Positions 26,980-36,133 are shown, numbered from the stretch's first letter. The stretch: 64,000 bases of DNA from Rhodanobacter sp. (GCA_040371205.1 AP031382.1:434001-498000); one strand, 5' to 3'. The notes: a model not told the origin generated them from the sequence alone. A program made the numbers and translations.

Positions 26980-27006
26980 AAAAAAATCCCCTCGCGGAGA
27001 GGGGAT
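26980..27006 (-). terminator. Minus-strand intrinsic terminator after the 39-aa gene
   Basis: An 8-bp stem (26986-26993 with 26999-27006), a 5-nt loop and a run of seven A bases that gives a U-tract on the minus strand. It lies about 120 bases downstream of the small minus-strand gene at 27129-27248. Confidence 0.72.
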
Positions 27007-27128
27007 CGAAGGAACCACCAGCAGGAGGAAAAGCCTTGGCAGGTTGGCCGTCGCGAGGAGCGTCCTTGCCCCGCGGCCGGCGTGCGTCCCTGCGCGCCGG
27101 CCGCTTGCCGGCCTTCCACGGGAAACGG

Positions 27129-27248
27129 TCAGTGCAACCCCATCAGCAAGCCGAGCAGCAGCGCGCCCAGCGCCAGCGTCACCCGCAGCGGCTCGAAACC
27201 GCGCAATTCGGCGTTGGGGTCGCGGTCGGCGGCATCGTTGCGGGGCAT
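27129..27248 (-). CDS. Possible 39-aa single-helix membrane miniprotein
   Basis: A short frame starting MPRNDAADRDPNAELRGFEP and ending in one hydrophobic helix (VTLALGALLLGLLMGL) before the stop. The charged N-terminus and single C-terminal helix fit a small tail-anchored membrane protein. GGAA lies 9 bases before the ATG, and a terminator with a minus-strand U-tract lies downstream. It is divergent from the response-regulator gene. Coding is plausible but unproven. Confidence 0.5.
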   Translation of the reverse strand: MPRNDAADRDPNAELRGFEPLRVTLALGALLLGLLMGLH

Positions 27249-27453
27249 GGCGGCATTCCGGTGGGGATGGATGCATTGCACGCCCAAGCGCGGCCGCGCG
27301 AGCGGCGGTGCCGGGGCCATCTGCCGCCGATTTGTGGCAAAACGCGGGCAGCGGCACCGCGCGGCTTGCGCCATCGCGGCGCACATAGCACGCTGCATAC
27401 GCTTGCACCGCACCGCTGAATCGAATCGCGCCATCGCACACAGGGAGCCGCCC

Positions 27454-28143
27454 ATGGGCCGCAGCATTGCCATCGTCGAGGACGAACCGCTGATCCGCGC
27501 CAACTACGTCGAGGCGCTCAACCGCTTCGGCTACGACACCCGCGGCTACGGCTCGCGGCAGGACGCGTCCAACGCGTTCGCGATCAAGCTGCCGGAGCTG
27601 GTGATCATCGACATCGGCCTCGGCGACGAGCCGGAAGGCGGCTTCGACCTGTGCCGCGAGCTGCGTGCGAAATCCGCCACGCTGCCGATCATCTTCCTCA
27701 CCGCGCGCGATTCGGACTTCGACGTGATCTCCGGCCTGCGCCTGGGCGCCGACGACTACCTCAGCAAGGACACCAGTCTGCACCAGCTGGCCGCGCGCAT
27801 CGCCGCGCTGTTCCGCCGCATCGAATCGCTGAAGGCGCCGGCGACCAGCGAGACGGTGATCGAGCACGGCCCGCTGAAGATGGAATCCGAGCGCATGCGC
27901 ATCACCTGGAACGGCGCGGAGGTGCCGCTCACCGTCACCGAGTTCTGGATGGTGCACACGCTGATCCGCTTCCCCGGCCACGTGAAGAACCGCGACCAGC
28001 TGATGCGCGAGGCGGAGCTGGTGGTGGACGACGCCACCATCACCTCGCACATCAAGCGCATCCGCAAGAAGTTCATCGCAGTGGCGCCGGAGTTCGATGC
28101 CATCGAGACGGTGCACGGCGTGGGTTACCGGTGGAGGCCGTGA
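27454..28143 (+). CDS. OmpR-type response regulator (PdsR-like)
   Basis: A 229-aa two-domain regulator. The receiver has the acidic pair in IVEDEPLI, phospho-acceptor Asp53 in VIIDIGLGDEPEG, and Lys near 105 in YLSKDTS. A winged-helix DNA-binding domain follows (about 130-229, ending VHGVGYRWRP). The sequence and the neighbouring kinase resemble the response regulator of the proteobacterial dedicated sortase system (TIGR03787, by recall), but no sortase gene is here. It probably controls its own operon. Confidence 0.85.
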   Translation: MGRSIAIVEDEPLIRANYVEALNRFGYDTRGYGSRQDASNAFAIKLPELVIIDIGLGDEPEGGFDLCRELRAKSATLPIIFLTARDSDFDVISGLRLGADDYLSKDTSLHQLAARIAALFRRIESLKAPATSETVIEHGPLKMESERMRITWNGAEVPLTVTEFWMVHTLIRFPGHVKNRDQLMREAELVVDDATITSHIKRIRKKFIAVAPEFDAIETVHGVGYRWRP

Positions 28144-28145
28144 AC

Positions 28146-28712
28146 ATGCGCCGCCTGCTGATGCTGATGCTGTTCGTGTTCTGCGCGTCCGCCGCGGCGG
28201 CGCAGGCCGGCGACGACGTGCTGGCCCACGGCGTGCGCGATGGCGACGCGCCGGCCTGGGCTATCGCGGTGGCCAGTCCGCCGGGCTGGACCCGCGACTG
28301 CTGCACCTATGCCAAGGCCATCGGCGTCGATGCCGTGCTCTACCAGGGCGAGTGGACCGGCAAGCCCGAGCGCGTGATGGTGCTCAACACCTGGTCGCGC
28401 AAACTCGCCACGTTGGCCGACGAAGTCGCGGCCGACCGCAAGCAGTACCTGCAGCGCGACCCCAAGGGCAAGGCCACCGACATCCGGATCGGCAATCGGC
28501 ACATGTCCTGCGCCGGCGTGCTGTACCAGGGCAGCGACCGCATCGACGACGCGGTGGTGTTCTGCGATCCGGGCCGGGCCAGCGGCATCCGCCTGAGCTG
28601 GTCGATGAGCTTTGCCGACGGCGACCCCGCGCAACGCGCCTTGCTCGACGCCTTCATGCAGGTGGCGACCGACGCGCGCTACGAGCGTTACGTCGAACCC
28701 GCGAAGCCTTGA
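28146..28712 (+). CDS. Secreted protein within the two-component operon
   Basis: A 188-aa protein with a Sec signal peptide (MRRLLMLMLFVFCASAAAA, cleavage near AQA). The mature part has a cysteine pair early (DCCTYAKAIG) and two later cysteines (HMSCAGVL and VFCDPGR), suggesting disulfides and a periplasmic location. No named family recognised. It starts 2 bases after the response-regulator stop and ends 7 bases before the kinase ATG. It may be an accessory signal protein or the system's output. Confidence 0.8.
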   Translation: MRRLLMLMLFVFCASAAAAQAGDDVLAHGVRDGDAPAWAIAVASPPGWTRDCCTYAKAIGVDAVLYQGEWTGKPERVMVLNTWSRKLATLADEVAADRKQYLQRDPKGKATDIRIGNRHMSCAGVLYQGSDRIDDAVVFCDPGRASGIRLSWSMSFADGDPAQRALLDAFMQVATDARYERYVEPAKP

Positions 28713-28719
28713 TGTCCCG

Positions 28720-30732
28720 ATGAACCTCCGCCGCAAGCTGCTGCTCGTCGCGCTGTGCACGCTGGCGTTGCCGGTGGCCGGCTGGCTGTATGTGCGGCAG
28801 ATGGAGGCGCTGCTGCGCGAAGGGCAGGCGCAGGCGCTGATCGCCTCGGCGCGCGCGGTGGCGCGCAGCCTGGTGGTGACGCATGCGGTGCAGCCGCAGG
28901 GCGACGCCGCCTGGTACGTGGAGCAGGCGGTCGATCCGATCACCGTGGACGGCTACGGCGACGACTGGGCGCCGTTGACGCCATGGAGCCAGCCGTTCGG
29001 TCCGCGCGGCAAGCTGCTGCTGGCCGAGGACGCGAGCAGCCTGTACCTCTACGCCGAAGTGCGCGACACCCGGCGCACCCGCGCCGACGCGATGGACGGC
29101 TCGAACGCGCTGGCGGCGGATCACTTGAACCTGGTGCTGGCCAACGGAGCGGGCACGCAGCATTACCTGCTGGAAAGCGACGCGCCCGGCGCGGTCACGG
29201 CCAAGGCGCTGGATGCGCCCGTGGCCGGTCTGCCCGCGGAGTTTCCCGCGCAGTGGCAGGAGGACGGCAGCGGTTTCCGCGTCGAGCTGCGCCTGCCGCG
29301 TAGCCTGTCCCTGCAGGCGCTTGGCATCGGCGCCTACGTGGCGGTGGACGGCGGCGACCGCCTGACGGCGGAAATGCGGCCGCTGCGGGATTACTCGCCC
29401 GCGCTGTCCGCCGAACTCGCCAGCCTTGCGCCGGACCGCACGCAGGCGCGCGTGCTGTCGCCGCAGGGCTGGCTGCTCGCGCGCAGCGGCAGGCTCGACA
29501 CGGCGCCCGGTGCGCAGGGTCAGCCGGGCTGGTTCGCTTCGCTGGTCTATCGTTCCCTGCTGTCGCCGCGGCTGGAGGACGCCAACCTGTGGGCGCAGGA
29601 CGTGCCGCGGCTGGAGACGCCCGAGGTGCTGCACGCGCGCGCCGGCCAGCCGGTCAGCGTGTGGCGCAGCGGCGAGGAGCGCGGCAGCGTGGTGCTCTCC
29701 GCGGCGGTGCCCATCGAGCAGGGTGGCAAGCTGGCTGGCGTGCTGTTGCTGGAGCAGGCCAGCCGCGCGGTGCCGCTGCTGGCGAACCGCGCGTTGTTCG
29801 GCCTGCTGCTCACCAGCTTCGGCGTGCTGCTGTTGGCGGGCGCGATCCTGCTGTTGTTCGCCACGCGTCTCAGCCTGCGCCTCGGCCGTCTGCGCAATGC
29901 GGCCGAACGCGCGCAATGGTCGGATGGCCGTCTGGATGGCCTGTTCGAGCGGGGGCGCTTTCCGATGACCGACGCGCCGGACGAGATCGGCGACCTCGCG
30001 CGCAGCTTCGAGAAACTCTTCGAGGCGGTGGGCGGCTACACCGACTACCTGCGCACGCTGGCCTCCAAGCTGTCGCACGAACTCAACACGCCGCTGGCCA
30101 TCGTGAAGTCCTCGCTGGACAACCTGGAGCACGCCGAGCTGCCGCCGGATGCCCAACCCTACCTTGCGCGCGCCCGTGACGGCGTGGCGCGGCTGGGTGC
30201 GCTGGTGCGGGCGATGAGCGAGGCCAGCCGCATGGAACGCGCCATCGCCGCCGCCGAGCCGGAGGACGTGGACCTGCGCGAGGTGGTGCGCGGCTGCGCC
30301 GCAGCCTACCGTCCGCTGGCCGGGGCGCGCCGGCTGGACTGCGTGTTGCCGGACGAACCGCTGCACCTGCACTGCGCGCCCGAACCCATCGCGCAGGCGC
30401 TGGACAAGCTGTTCGACAACGCGCTCTCGTTCACCCCGCCCGACGGCTGGCTGCAATTGAGCCTGCGGGCCATCGACGGCGGCGCCGAGATCGAGCTGTC
30501 CAACCAGGGGCCGCTGCTGCCGGCGGCGATGCAGGGCCGGCTGTTCGATTCGCTGGTCAGCCTGCGCGACAAGGCCACCCCTGGCGACGCGCCCCACCTC
30601 GGCCTCGGCCTCTACGTAGTGCGCCTGGTGGCCGAGCGCCACGGCGGCATCGCCAGCGCACGCAACCTCGACGACGGCAACGGCGTAGCCTTCAGCCTGC
30701 GCCTGCACGGGATGCCGCGGCAGCGGCTGTGA
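28720..30732 (+). CDS. Sensor histidine kinase with CBM9-like periplasmic domain (PdsS-like)
   Basis: A 670-aa kinase. An N-terminal membrane helix (about 5-25) is followed by a large periplasmic part. Residues 65-210 look like a family-9 carbohydrate-binding fold (ITVDGYGDDWAPLTPWSQPF, LYLYAEVRDTRR). After a second helix (about 360-385) come HAMP-like residues, the H-box SHELNTPLAIVKSSL (His near 452), the N-box KLFDNALSF and the G-box HLGLGLYVVR. The layout resembles the dedicated-sortase-system kinase (TIGR03785, recalled). It may sense a cell-surface glycan. Confidence 0.87.
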   Translation: MNLRRKLLLVALCTLALPVAGWLYVRQMEALLREGQAQALIASARAVARSLVVTHAVQPQGDAAWYVEQAVDPITVDGYGDDWAPLTPWSQPFGPRGKLLLAEDASSLYLYAEVRDTRRTRADAMDGSNALAADHLNLVLANGAGTQHYLLESDAPGAVTAKALDAPVAGLPAEFPAQWQEDGSGFRVELRLPRSLSLQALGIGAYVAVDGGDRLTAEMRPLRDYSPALSAELASLAPDRTQARVLSPQGWLLARSGRLDTAPGAQGQPGWFASLVYRSLLSPRLEDANLWAQDVPRLETPEVLHARAGQPVSVWRSGEERGSVVLSAAVPIEQGGKLAGVLLLEQASRAVPLLANRALFGLLLTSFGVLLLAGAILLLFATRLSLRLGRLRNAAERAQWSDGRLDGLFERGRFPMTDAPDEIGDLARSFEKLFEAVGGYTDYLRTLASKLSHELNTPLAIVKSSLDNLEHAELPPDAQPYLARARDGVARLGALVRAMSEASRMERAIAAAEPEDVDLREVVRGCAAAYRPLAGARRLDCVLPDEPLHLHCAPEPIAQALDKLFDNALSFTPPDGWLQLSLRAIDGGAEIELSNQGPLLPAAMQGRLFDSLVSLRDKATPGDAPHLGLGLYVVRLVAERHGGIASARNLDDGNGVAFSLRLHGMPRQRL

Positions 30733-30794
30733 CTCGTCTCTCCCGGATGCAACATGCATGCGGCAAAGAGGTGTGCCATCGGTAGTGGTTACTT

Positions 30795-30829
30795 CAAAAA
30801 GAGAGGGAGCGGCACGATACCGCTCCCTC
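30795..30829 (-). terminator. Intrinsic terminator of the TonB-dependent receptor gene
   Basis: A 10-bp stem (30803-30812 with 30820-30829) with a 7-nt loop. The A-run 30796-30800 gives a U-tract on the minus strand. It lies 26 bases past the receptor stop codon. Confidence 0.85.
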
Positions 30830-30855
30830 GCCATGCTCCAGCGATTAGTTCGACG

Positions 30856-33768
30856 TCAGAACTTGTAGTTCAAGCGCGCAAAGAACGTGCGGCCGTACCA
30901 GTCGTACTGCGAGGCATACAGCGGCGTATTGCCGACGGTGGTGCCTGCGCTGGGCGAGATCAGGTCAGGCTGCTTGTCGAACAGGTTGCGGATGCCGAGC
31001 ATCACGCCCCAGTCGCCCTTTTCCCAAGTCGCGGATACGTTGTGCAGGAACTGCCAGCCGGCTCTGATGTCGCGTGTTGCGCCCTGATAGCCCGAGTAGG
31101 TGAAAGTCCGGCTGTAGTCGTTCTGCGTGCTGCTGACGTAACGCCCCTGCCAGGCAAAGGTCCAGTCTCCGCGCTGCAAGCTGAGGTCGGCGAGGCCTAC
31201 CGTCTTGGGGCGGCCGATATAACCTACTTGGTTCTCCTTGGTGAAGCCGCTGGCCTCCGCACTGCTGAAAAGCACGGTGGTGTCCTCGATCGTGTAGGTC
31301 ACTTGGGCATCTGCCGACAGTTTGCCGAACGAAAGATCCTTGTCGTAGTTGACCTGCAGGTCGTAACCGCGGGTACGCTCGCGGTTGATGTTGATATAGG
31401 AGCCGTAGACGTCCGTGATCATGTAGGGGTTACCCGGATCGTTGCCTGGCTTGCGCACGATCTGGTTGCAGAAGGCATTCGGGAATACTGCGCTTCCGTA
31501 ACAACCGGCGATCACGTCGCTTGCACTAAGTTGTTCGATCTCACCGCGCACGTTGTAGTCGAAGTAGTCAAGCGCGATGTTGAGGTTGGCAAAGCTCGGC
31601 GCCCATACGAAGCCGAGGCTCTTGGCCCTGGAAGTCTCAGGTTTCAGGTGGCCCTTGCCACCACCGGAATGGATCAGGGCGGACGAGCCGGCACCGTTGT
31701 AGTCGGCTGGAATGCCGGCGGCCGCACAGTTTGTACGGATACGGTCATTGGTACTGTCGCCCCACAATATGCAGGGATCGATTGTCGTCTGCGACTGGAA
31801 GCCGGTCTGGTCGCCGAGGTACAACTCGTACAGGCCGGGCGCGCGATACGAAGTACCCAGTGTGCCGCGTAGGCGGAATGTCGGAGTGATCTGCCAGTTG
31901 AGGCCGGCCTTCCACACTTCGTCGTGGCCGTCCACGGTGCCGTATTTGAAGATACGGCCAGACACGTCGGCCGTCAGTGACTCGATCGCAGGGATGCCCT
32001 TCAGCAAAGGTACGCTGATTTCGGCGAAGGCTTCCTTGACGTTGTCCGTACCGTAGGTGCGATCCGCCGAGGTATAGCCCCACTGCATCTTGTCCAGCGC
32101 GAGCTGGCTCGGTCGATCGTCGATCTTATAGTGACGGTATTCGGCGCCGAATGCGGATGCCACATCGCCGGCAGGCATGGTGAACAGGTTGCCGGTAAAC
32201 ACGGCGTTGACTGTGGCCTCCGTATAGACCGTGTTGCCGGTGTCCCAGACGCCGATAGCATTGACCAGGTCCTTCATGCGAGCGCCGCTCAGGAAACCCG
32301 GGTCGAAGTAGTTGACCAGGGCGTCTCCGGAGTTGTCGAGGCTCAGGTCTCCTGTCTTTGCGGTGTCGATATCCAAGTGGCGGTAGTCGCCGTCGGAACG
32401 GCTGAAGCCCGCATTGACTTCCCATGCCCAGCTGTCTGTTGAGGAAAACAGGCCCTCAAGCTTGGTGGTGCCGTATAGGTAGTTCACGGATTCCGTACCA
32501 TTATCCGGGAACGGCATGATGGGTTCGTAGATGTTCGAGAGGTCGGGTGCGATCGGACCATCGGAGACCAGCGGAAAGAACTGGCGGTACGAGTGTGTCT
32601 TGGTGGTGCGATGGTTCAACAGCCACTGGGTCTTCCAGTTCACGCTGCCAAAGCTGAAGTCGGTGGCCAGATAGGCGGTAGCGCGTTGGCGTGCGCTGAT
32701 GGCGTCACTGTCGCCATAGAACGGATAGTTCAGCACGTCTTCGTAATAGGCTTGGCCGCCGTTCGCGTAACTTGGCGTGGGATACGGCCGCGGGTGGTAG
32801 CCCGGAAACGGGCCAACGGTGCTTCCGTCCTTGGATGGGACGTAACGTATCCTGGAGTTGGTGTACTTGATGATCGAATCCGCATACAGGTTGTTGCAGC
32901 CGGCCAAGCTGCTGCCCTCCAGGATCGAGTGATCGGCGCGGTCGATGCGCTGGCCATTGCTGCCCCATACCATGTCATGGGTACAACCCAGGAAGTCGCG
33001 GTCGCCTACTTGCAGCGCTTTCAACTTGTCGAATTGCACAGCAGCCAAGATGCTGCCGCGATCAAAGCTCCAACCGTTACCGAAAGAGAACGTGTACTGC
33101 TCGCCGCCGCCATGTTCCGGCAGGCTGGTGGCGAGGGTCAGCTCCGGGCGATCCATGCTCTTTTTGGTGATCAAGTTGACCGCACCAGCCAGCGCGTCCG
33201 ATCCGTAGATCGAAGAGGAGCCGTCCTTCACGATTTCAATGCGGGAGAGGATGACCTGCGGAATGACGTTGAGATCGAATGCGCCTACCTGGCCACGCGT
33301 GCCCGCCGGGCCGGGGCGCTGGCCGTCGAGCAACACCAAGGTGCGATTCGCGCCGAGGCCACGCAGATTGACCGTCTGCACGCCGGTGCCACCTTCCACC
33401 ACGTAGCCGCCGAACTGGCCATTGATCTGCGTGGAGCCCGCTGCGGCCGACGTGGTCTGCAGGATGTCGGCAGTGTCGAACTGGCCGGCGGCGACGCTGG
33501 TCTTGATGTCGATCACCTGCACCGGCGAAGTGGTCTCGTATTCCGGGCGCTTCAGCAGAGAGCCCGTCACGGTGACTGCTTCCAGTTGCTTGACCTTGTC
33601 GCTGCTCTTGTCGGTCGACTTCGAGGCGTTAGTGCTGCTGTTCGTCTGACTGCTTGGTGTGGTGTCGGGCGCTTGATCCTGCGCGAAGACCGGTGTGGCT
33701 TGCAGTACGGCAATGACTGCAACCGCGAGAGGCAGACGACGGATTCCCTTATGTGCAAACGTGGACAT
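30856..33768 (-). CDS. TonB-dependent outer-membrane receptor
   Basis: A 970-aa outer-membrane active transporter. A signal peptide (cleavage after ATPVFAQ) is followed by a Ser/Thr/Lys-rich segment that replaces a long N-terminal extension. The TonB box is probably LEAVTVTGS. The plug domain follows (about 75-200: VNLRGLGANRTLVLLDGQR, GSDALAGAVNLIT), then the beta-barrel, ending in the C-terminal Phe of FFARLNYKF. It is of the large Xanthomonadales type without an iron-siderophore signature, and lies downstream of an S9 peptidase on the same strand. The pair may import peptides or peptide-like ligands. Confidence 0.92.
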   Translation of the reverse strand: MSTFAHKGIRRLPLAVAVIAVLQATPVFAQDQAPDTTPSSQTNSSTNASKSTDKSSDKVKQLEAVTVTGSLLKRPEYETTSPVQVIDIKTSVAAGQFDTADILQTTSAAAGSTQINGQFGGYVVEGGTGVQTVNLRGLGANRTLVLLDGQRPGPAGTRGQVGAFDLNVIPQVILSRIEIVKDGSSSIYGSDALAGAVNLITKKSMDRPELTLATSLPEHGGGEQYTFSFGNGWSFDRGSILAAVQFDKLKALQVGDRDFLGCTHDMVWGSNGQRIDRADHSILEGSSLAGCNNLYADSIIKYTNSRIRYVPSKDGSTVGPFPGYHPRPYPTPSYANGGQAYYEDVLNYPFYGDSDAISARQRATAYLATDFSFGSVNWKTQWLLNHRTTKTHSYRQFFPLVSDGPIAPDLSNIYEPIMPFPDNGTESVNYLYGTTKLEGLFSSTDSWAWEVNAGFSRSDGDYRHLDIDTAKTGDLSLDNSGDALVNYFDPGFLSGARMKDLVNAIGVWDTGNTVYTEATVNAVFTGNLFTMPAGDVASAFGAEYRHYKIDDRPSQLALDKMQWGYTSADRTYGTDNVKEAFAEISVPLLKGIPAIESLTADVSGRIFKYGTVDGHDEVWKAGLNWQITPTFRLRGTLGTSYRAPGLYELYLGDQTGFQSQTTIDPCILWGDSTNDRIRTNCAAAGIPADYNGAGSSALIHSGGGKGHLKPETSRAKSLGFVWAPSFANLNIALDYFDYNVRGEIEQLSASDVIAGCYGSAVFPNAFCNQIVRKPGNDPGNPYMITDVYGSYININRERTRGYDLQVNYDKDLSFGKLSADAQVTYTIEDTTVLFSSAEASGFTKENQVGYIGRPKTVGLADLSLQRGDWTFAWQGRYVSSTQNDYSRTFTYSGYQGATRDIRAGWQFLHNVSATWEKGDWGVMLGIRNLFDKQPDLISPSAGTTVGNTPLYASQYDWYGRTFFARLNYKF

Positions 33769-33811
33769 GCTGGATTCACTCCCCCTTGAATGCGATGCGT
33801 AAAGTGTTGCG

Positions 33812-33829
33812 ACCGCATTATCATGCGGT
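33812..33829. promoter_or_regulatory. Dyad operator candidate upstream of the TonB receptor
   Basis: ACCGCAT and ATGCGGT form a perfect 7-bp inverted repeat with a 4-bp TATC spacer, 44 bases upstream of the receptor ATG in an AT-richer region. It could bind a dimeric regulator; no regulator gene is adjacent. Confidence 0.4.
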
Positions 33830-33979
33830 TAAGCGAATGTAACTTAGCGAAATATATTGCGCAAGCGCGCTGCTAGTGCGCGAAATATCACGGAACCTGC
33901 CCGTGCAGTCGGGAGACGCGGATTGGCAGTGGCGTTATCGCTACAGGCGAGAAATGCGAACGTGCGCTGCGTGGCACTC

Positions 33980-34017
33980 GCAAGCCCGGAGCCGTGAGCG
34001 GGCGGCTCCGGGCTTGC
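33980..34017 (-). terminator. Strong hairpin directly after the S9 peptidase gene
   Basis: A perfect 15-bp GC-rich stem (33980-33994 with 34003-34017) with an 8-nt loop, two bases beyond the peptidase stop. No U-tract follows, so it may be a Rho-assisted terminator or an RNA-stabilising 3' end that reduces read-through into the receptor gene. Confidence 0.6.
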
Positions 34018-34019
34018 CG

Positions 34020-36062
34020 TCAGGAGCTGAGCGAGCCGCAATCTTTGTCGAGATAGTTCACGATCAGATTGAGGGTTTCGCGCTGCTGGCGCGGGTACCA
34101 CGGCATGCTGTGAGGCATGTCGGGTATCACGTGGTACTGCGCTGGCACCTTGCCCTTGACGGCTTCGTAGTAGTCGTGCGGATGGAAGGGCGGGACACGC
34201 ACATCGCGGTCGCCGCCGAACAGCATGATGGGCAAGTGCGCCTTATCCGTGTTCAGCATGGGATCCATGCCTTTCACCGTGCGCCCCTGCATGATGCGCT
34301 GCAGGCGGTTGTCGCTCCACGAGGTGCCGAGTCGGCCCAGGTTGGCCACGGGGGCGCCGGCGATGGCGCACTGGAAGGGCGATGGCGAGCGTACGTCGGC
34401 GGCGATGGCTGCGAACCCGCCGTAGGAGTAACCGAAGATCGCGATGCGGTCCTTGGCAGCGATGCCTTGGGACACCAGCCACGCGGCGCCGTCGTCGAGG
34501 TCGTCGGACATCTTCAGGCCCCACTGGGCATCGCCGGCCAGCCACAGGCTGCGGCCAAGACCCTCGGAGCCGCGGTATTGCGGGCGCAACACGGCGTAGC
34601 CGCGCGAAGTGAGCAGAGGTACCCAGCCCGAGGCATCCCAGCCCATGTAGTCGCGCGCCCAAGGGCCGCCGTGCGGCAGCACGATGGCAGGGGCGGCGGC
34701 ATCGCCCTGCTTCCATCCGGCCGGCAGGTCCAGGATGGCAGGGATTTCACGGCCATCGCGTGCCTTGTAGCCCACCCAGCGCTCGGTGCCGGTCTGATCG
34801 GGGCTGATGCCGCTGCGCGTGCTGCCCAGGTTCATCACTTGCTTCTTGTCCAGAAGCAGGTGGTAGGCCGGCGCCACGTTGGCGCTCTCGGTGACGAACA
34901 GCACCTTGGAGAAATCGTCGGTGTAGTCGACCAGGCTCACCTGCTGGCCGGGGAAGGCTTGCTTGATGCTGGCCTGGATGGACTTGAGCGCCGGATCGAC
35001 GTAAACCGTTTCACGTTGCGGGCCATCGATCACGAAGCCCGTCACCTGATTGAAGTTCGCCGGGCGTGTGCTGAACAGCAGGCGGGCAATGGAATAGTTC
35101 GCATCGGCAACCACGGGCTCGGGGTCGTACTGGTGCTTGACCGCGTCGTACAGGCGCACCTGCACCATGTCGGAGAACTGGTCGGTGAGCACGTAGTACT
35201 TGCCGGTGGCGTCGTCGATACCCACCGGTTCCACGGTGTAGCGATCGGACAGCTTGGTGGACAGCGCCGGTTGCGCTTCAAACTGGCCGGACTTGGGATC
35301 GAGGAAGAGGACTCTTCGCTCGTAGTCCCCGTCCTTGGGTTCGACTTCGGCTCGGGCCAGCACCTTGCCGGTGCGCGAATCGAACAGCGACGGCGAGGCG
35401 CGCGTGTTGTCGCGGAACAGCAGCTCGGATTCCCCGGTCTTCAGGTTGTAGAGGTAGTAGTTTGAGGTGAGGCTGACGCCGCTGAGTTGCCTGATGATGA
35501 CTTTGTCCGGATCAAGCGGCAGCATGTCGACGAGGGATGCGGTACCGGCGAGCTCCAGGCACTCCTGGGTTTGCTTGCTGACGCCGGTCGTGTGGGTATC
35601 CTTCGCGAAAGCCTCCTCGAAACTCTTTTGGTCGTCGCCTGTCATGTAGGCCTTGGTGATAAAGGTCTTGGTGGCGCCTGTGACCTTGCCTTCGCCGCAG
35701 CCGCCAAGCTGGCCGGTCCACTCTTGCCGCGCAATGGCGAGAATCTTGCCGGCCTTGAGCGCGGAAGCTGCGATGAACTTCATGTGATCGCCCGATGGCG
35801 TGACCACCGTTGGCCCTTTGGCCAGCGCACGGGTGTCCCAGGTCGCCAACGCGGTCTCGTCCGGGCTCTTGGGTGAAGGGATGAGAGCGACAAGATGCTT
35901 GCCGTCAGGGCTCATGGATACCGACTGCAAGGCCGGCAAGCGCGCCAGCGCCTCGATGGAGATGGGCTGGATTGCCGCGGGCTGGGCCGCCAAGGCCAAG
36001 CCTGGCGTCAAGCCTGCCGCCAGCGTGACGGCCAGAAGAGACCGATGGAGTGTGTCGCGCAT
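34020..36062 (-). CDS. Exported S9-family peptidase (prolyl oligopeptidase/dipeptidyl peptidase type)
   Basis: A 680-aa serine peptidase with a Sec signal peptide (cleavage near GLALAAQ). An N-terminal beta-propeller-like region (about 30-410) covers the C-terminal alpha/beta hydrolase domain. The nucleophile is in IFGYSYGGFAAIA; the Asp is probably in MLFGGDRDVRVPP, and the His in DMPHSMPWYP. It should cut short peptides in the periplasm. The ATG at 36062 has GGGGAGGA upstream. Four cysteines in the propeller part may form disulfides. Confidence 0.9.
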   Translation of the reverse strand: MRDTLHRSLLAVTLAAGLTPGLALAAQPAAIQPISIEALARLPALQSVSMSPDGKHLVALIPSPKSPDETALATWDTRALAKGPTVVTPSGDHMKFIAASALKAGKILAIARQEWTGQLGGCGEGKVTGATKTFITKAYMTGDDQKSFEEAFAKDTHTTGVSKQTQECLELAGTASLVDMLPLDPDKVIIRQLSGVSLTSNYYLYNLKTGESELLFRDNTRASPSLFDSRTGKVLARAEVEPKDGDYERRVLFLDPKSGQFEAQPALSTKLSDRYTVEPVGIDDATGKYYVLTDQFSDMVQVRLYDAVKHQYDPEPVVADANYSIARLLFSTRPANFNQVTGFVIDGPQRETVYVDPALKSIQASIKQAFPGQQVSLVDYTDDFSKVLFVTESANVAPAYHLLLDKKQVMNLGSTRSGISPDQTGTERWVGYKARDGREIPAILDLPAGWKQGDAAAPAIVLPHGGPWARDYMGWDASGWVPLLTSRGYAVLRPQYRGSEGLGRSLWLAGDAQWGLKMSDDLDDGAAWLVSQGIAAKDRIAIFGYSYGGFAAIAADVRSPSPFQCAIAGAPVANLGRLGTSWSDNRLQRIMQGRTVKGMDPMLNTDKAHLPIMLFGGDRDVRVPPFHPHDYYEAVKGKVPAQYHVIPDMPHSMPWYPRQQRETLNLIVNYLDKDCGSLSS

Positions 36063-36133
36063 GTGTCCGTTTCCTCCCCTTGAGTCCATGACCTGGCTTG
36101 CTCCATGCGTCGTGCAAGTCCGTCAGGTCGAAT

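Larger units (their letters stand above)
26762..27128. other. Intergenic stretch with two minus-strand terminator-like hairpins
   Basis: No convincing protein gene lies between rpe and the 39-aa gene. The stretch holds two hairpins whose U-tracts are on the minus strand (26778-26812 and 26980-27006), about 170 bases apart. There is no good plus-strand terminator for rpe. The space between the hairpins is a candidate for a small minus-strand RNA or a two-step terminator. Confidence 0.55.
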
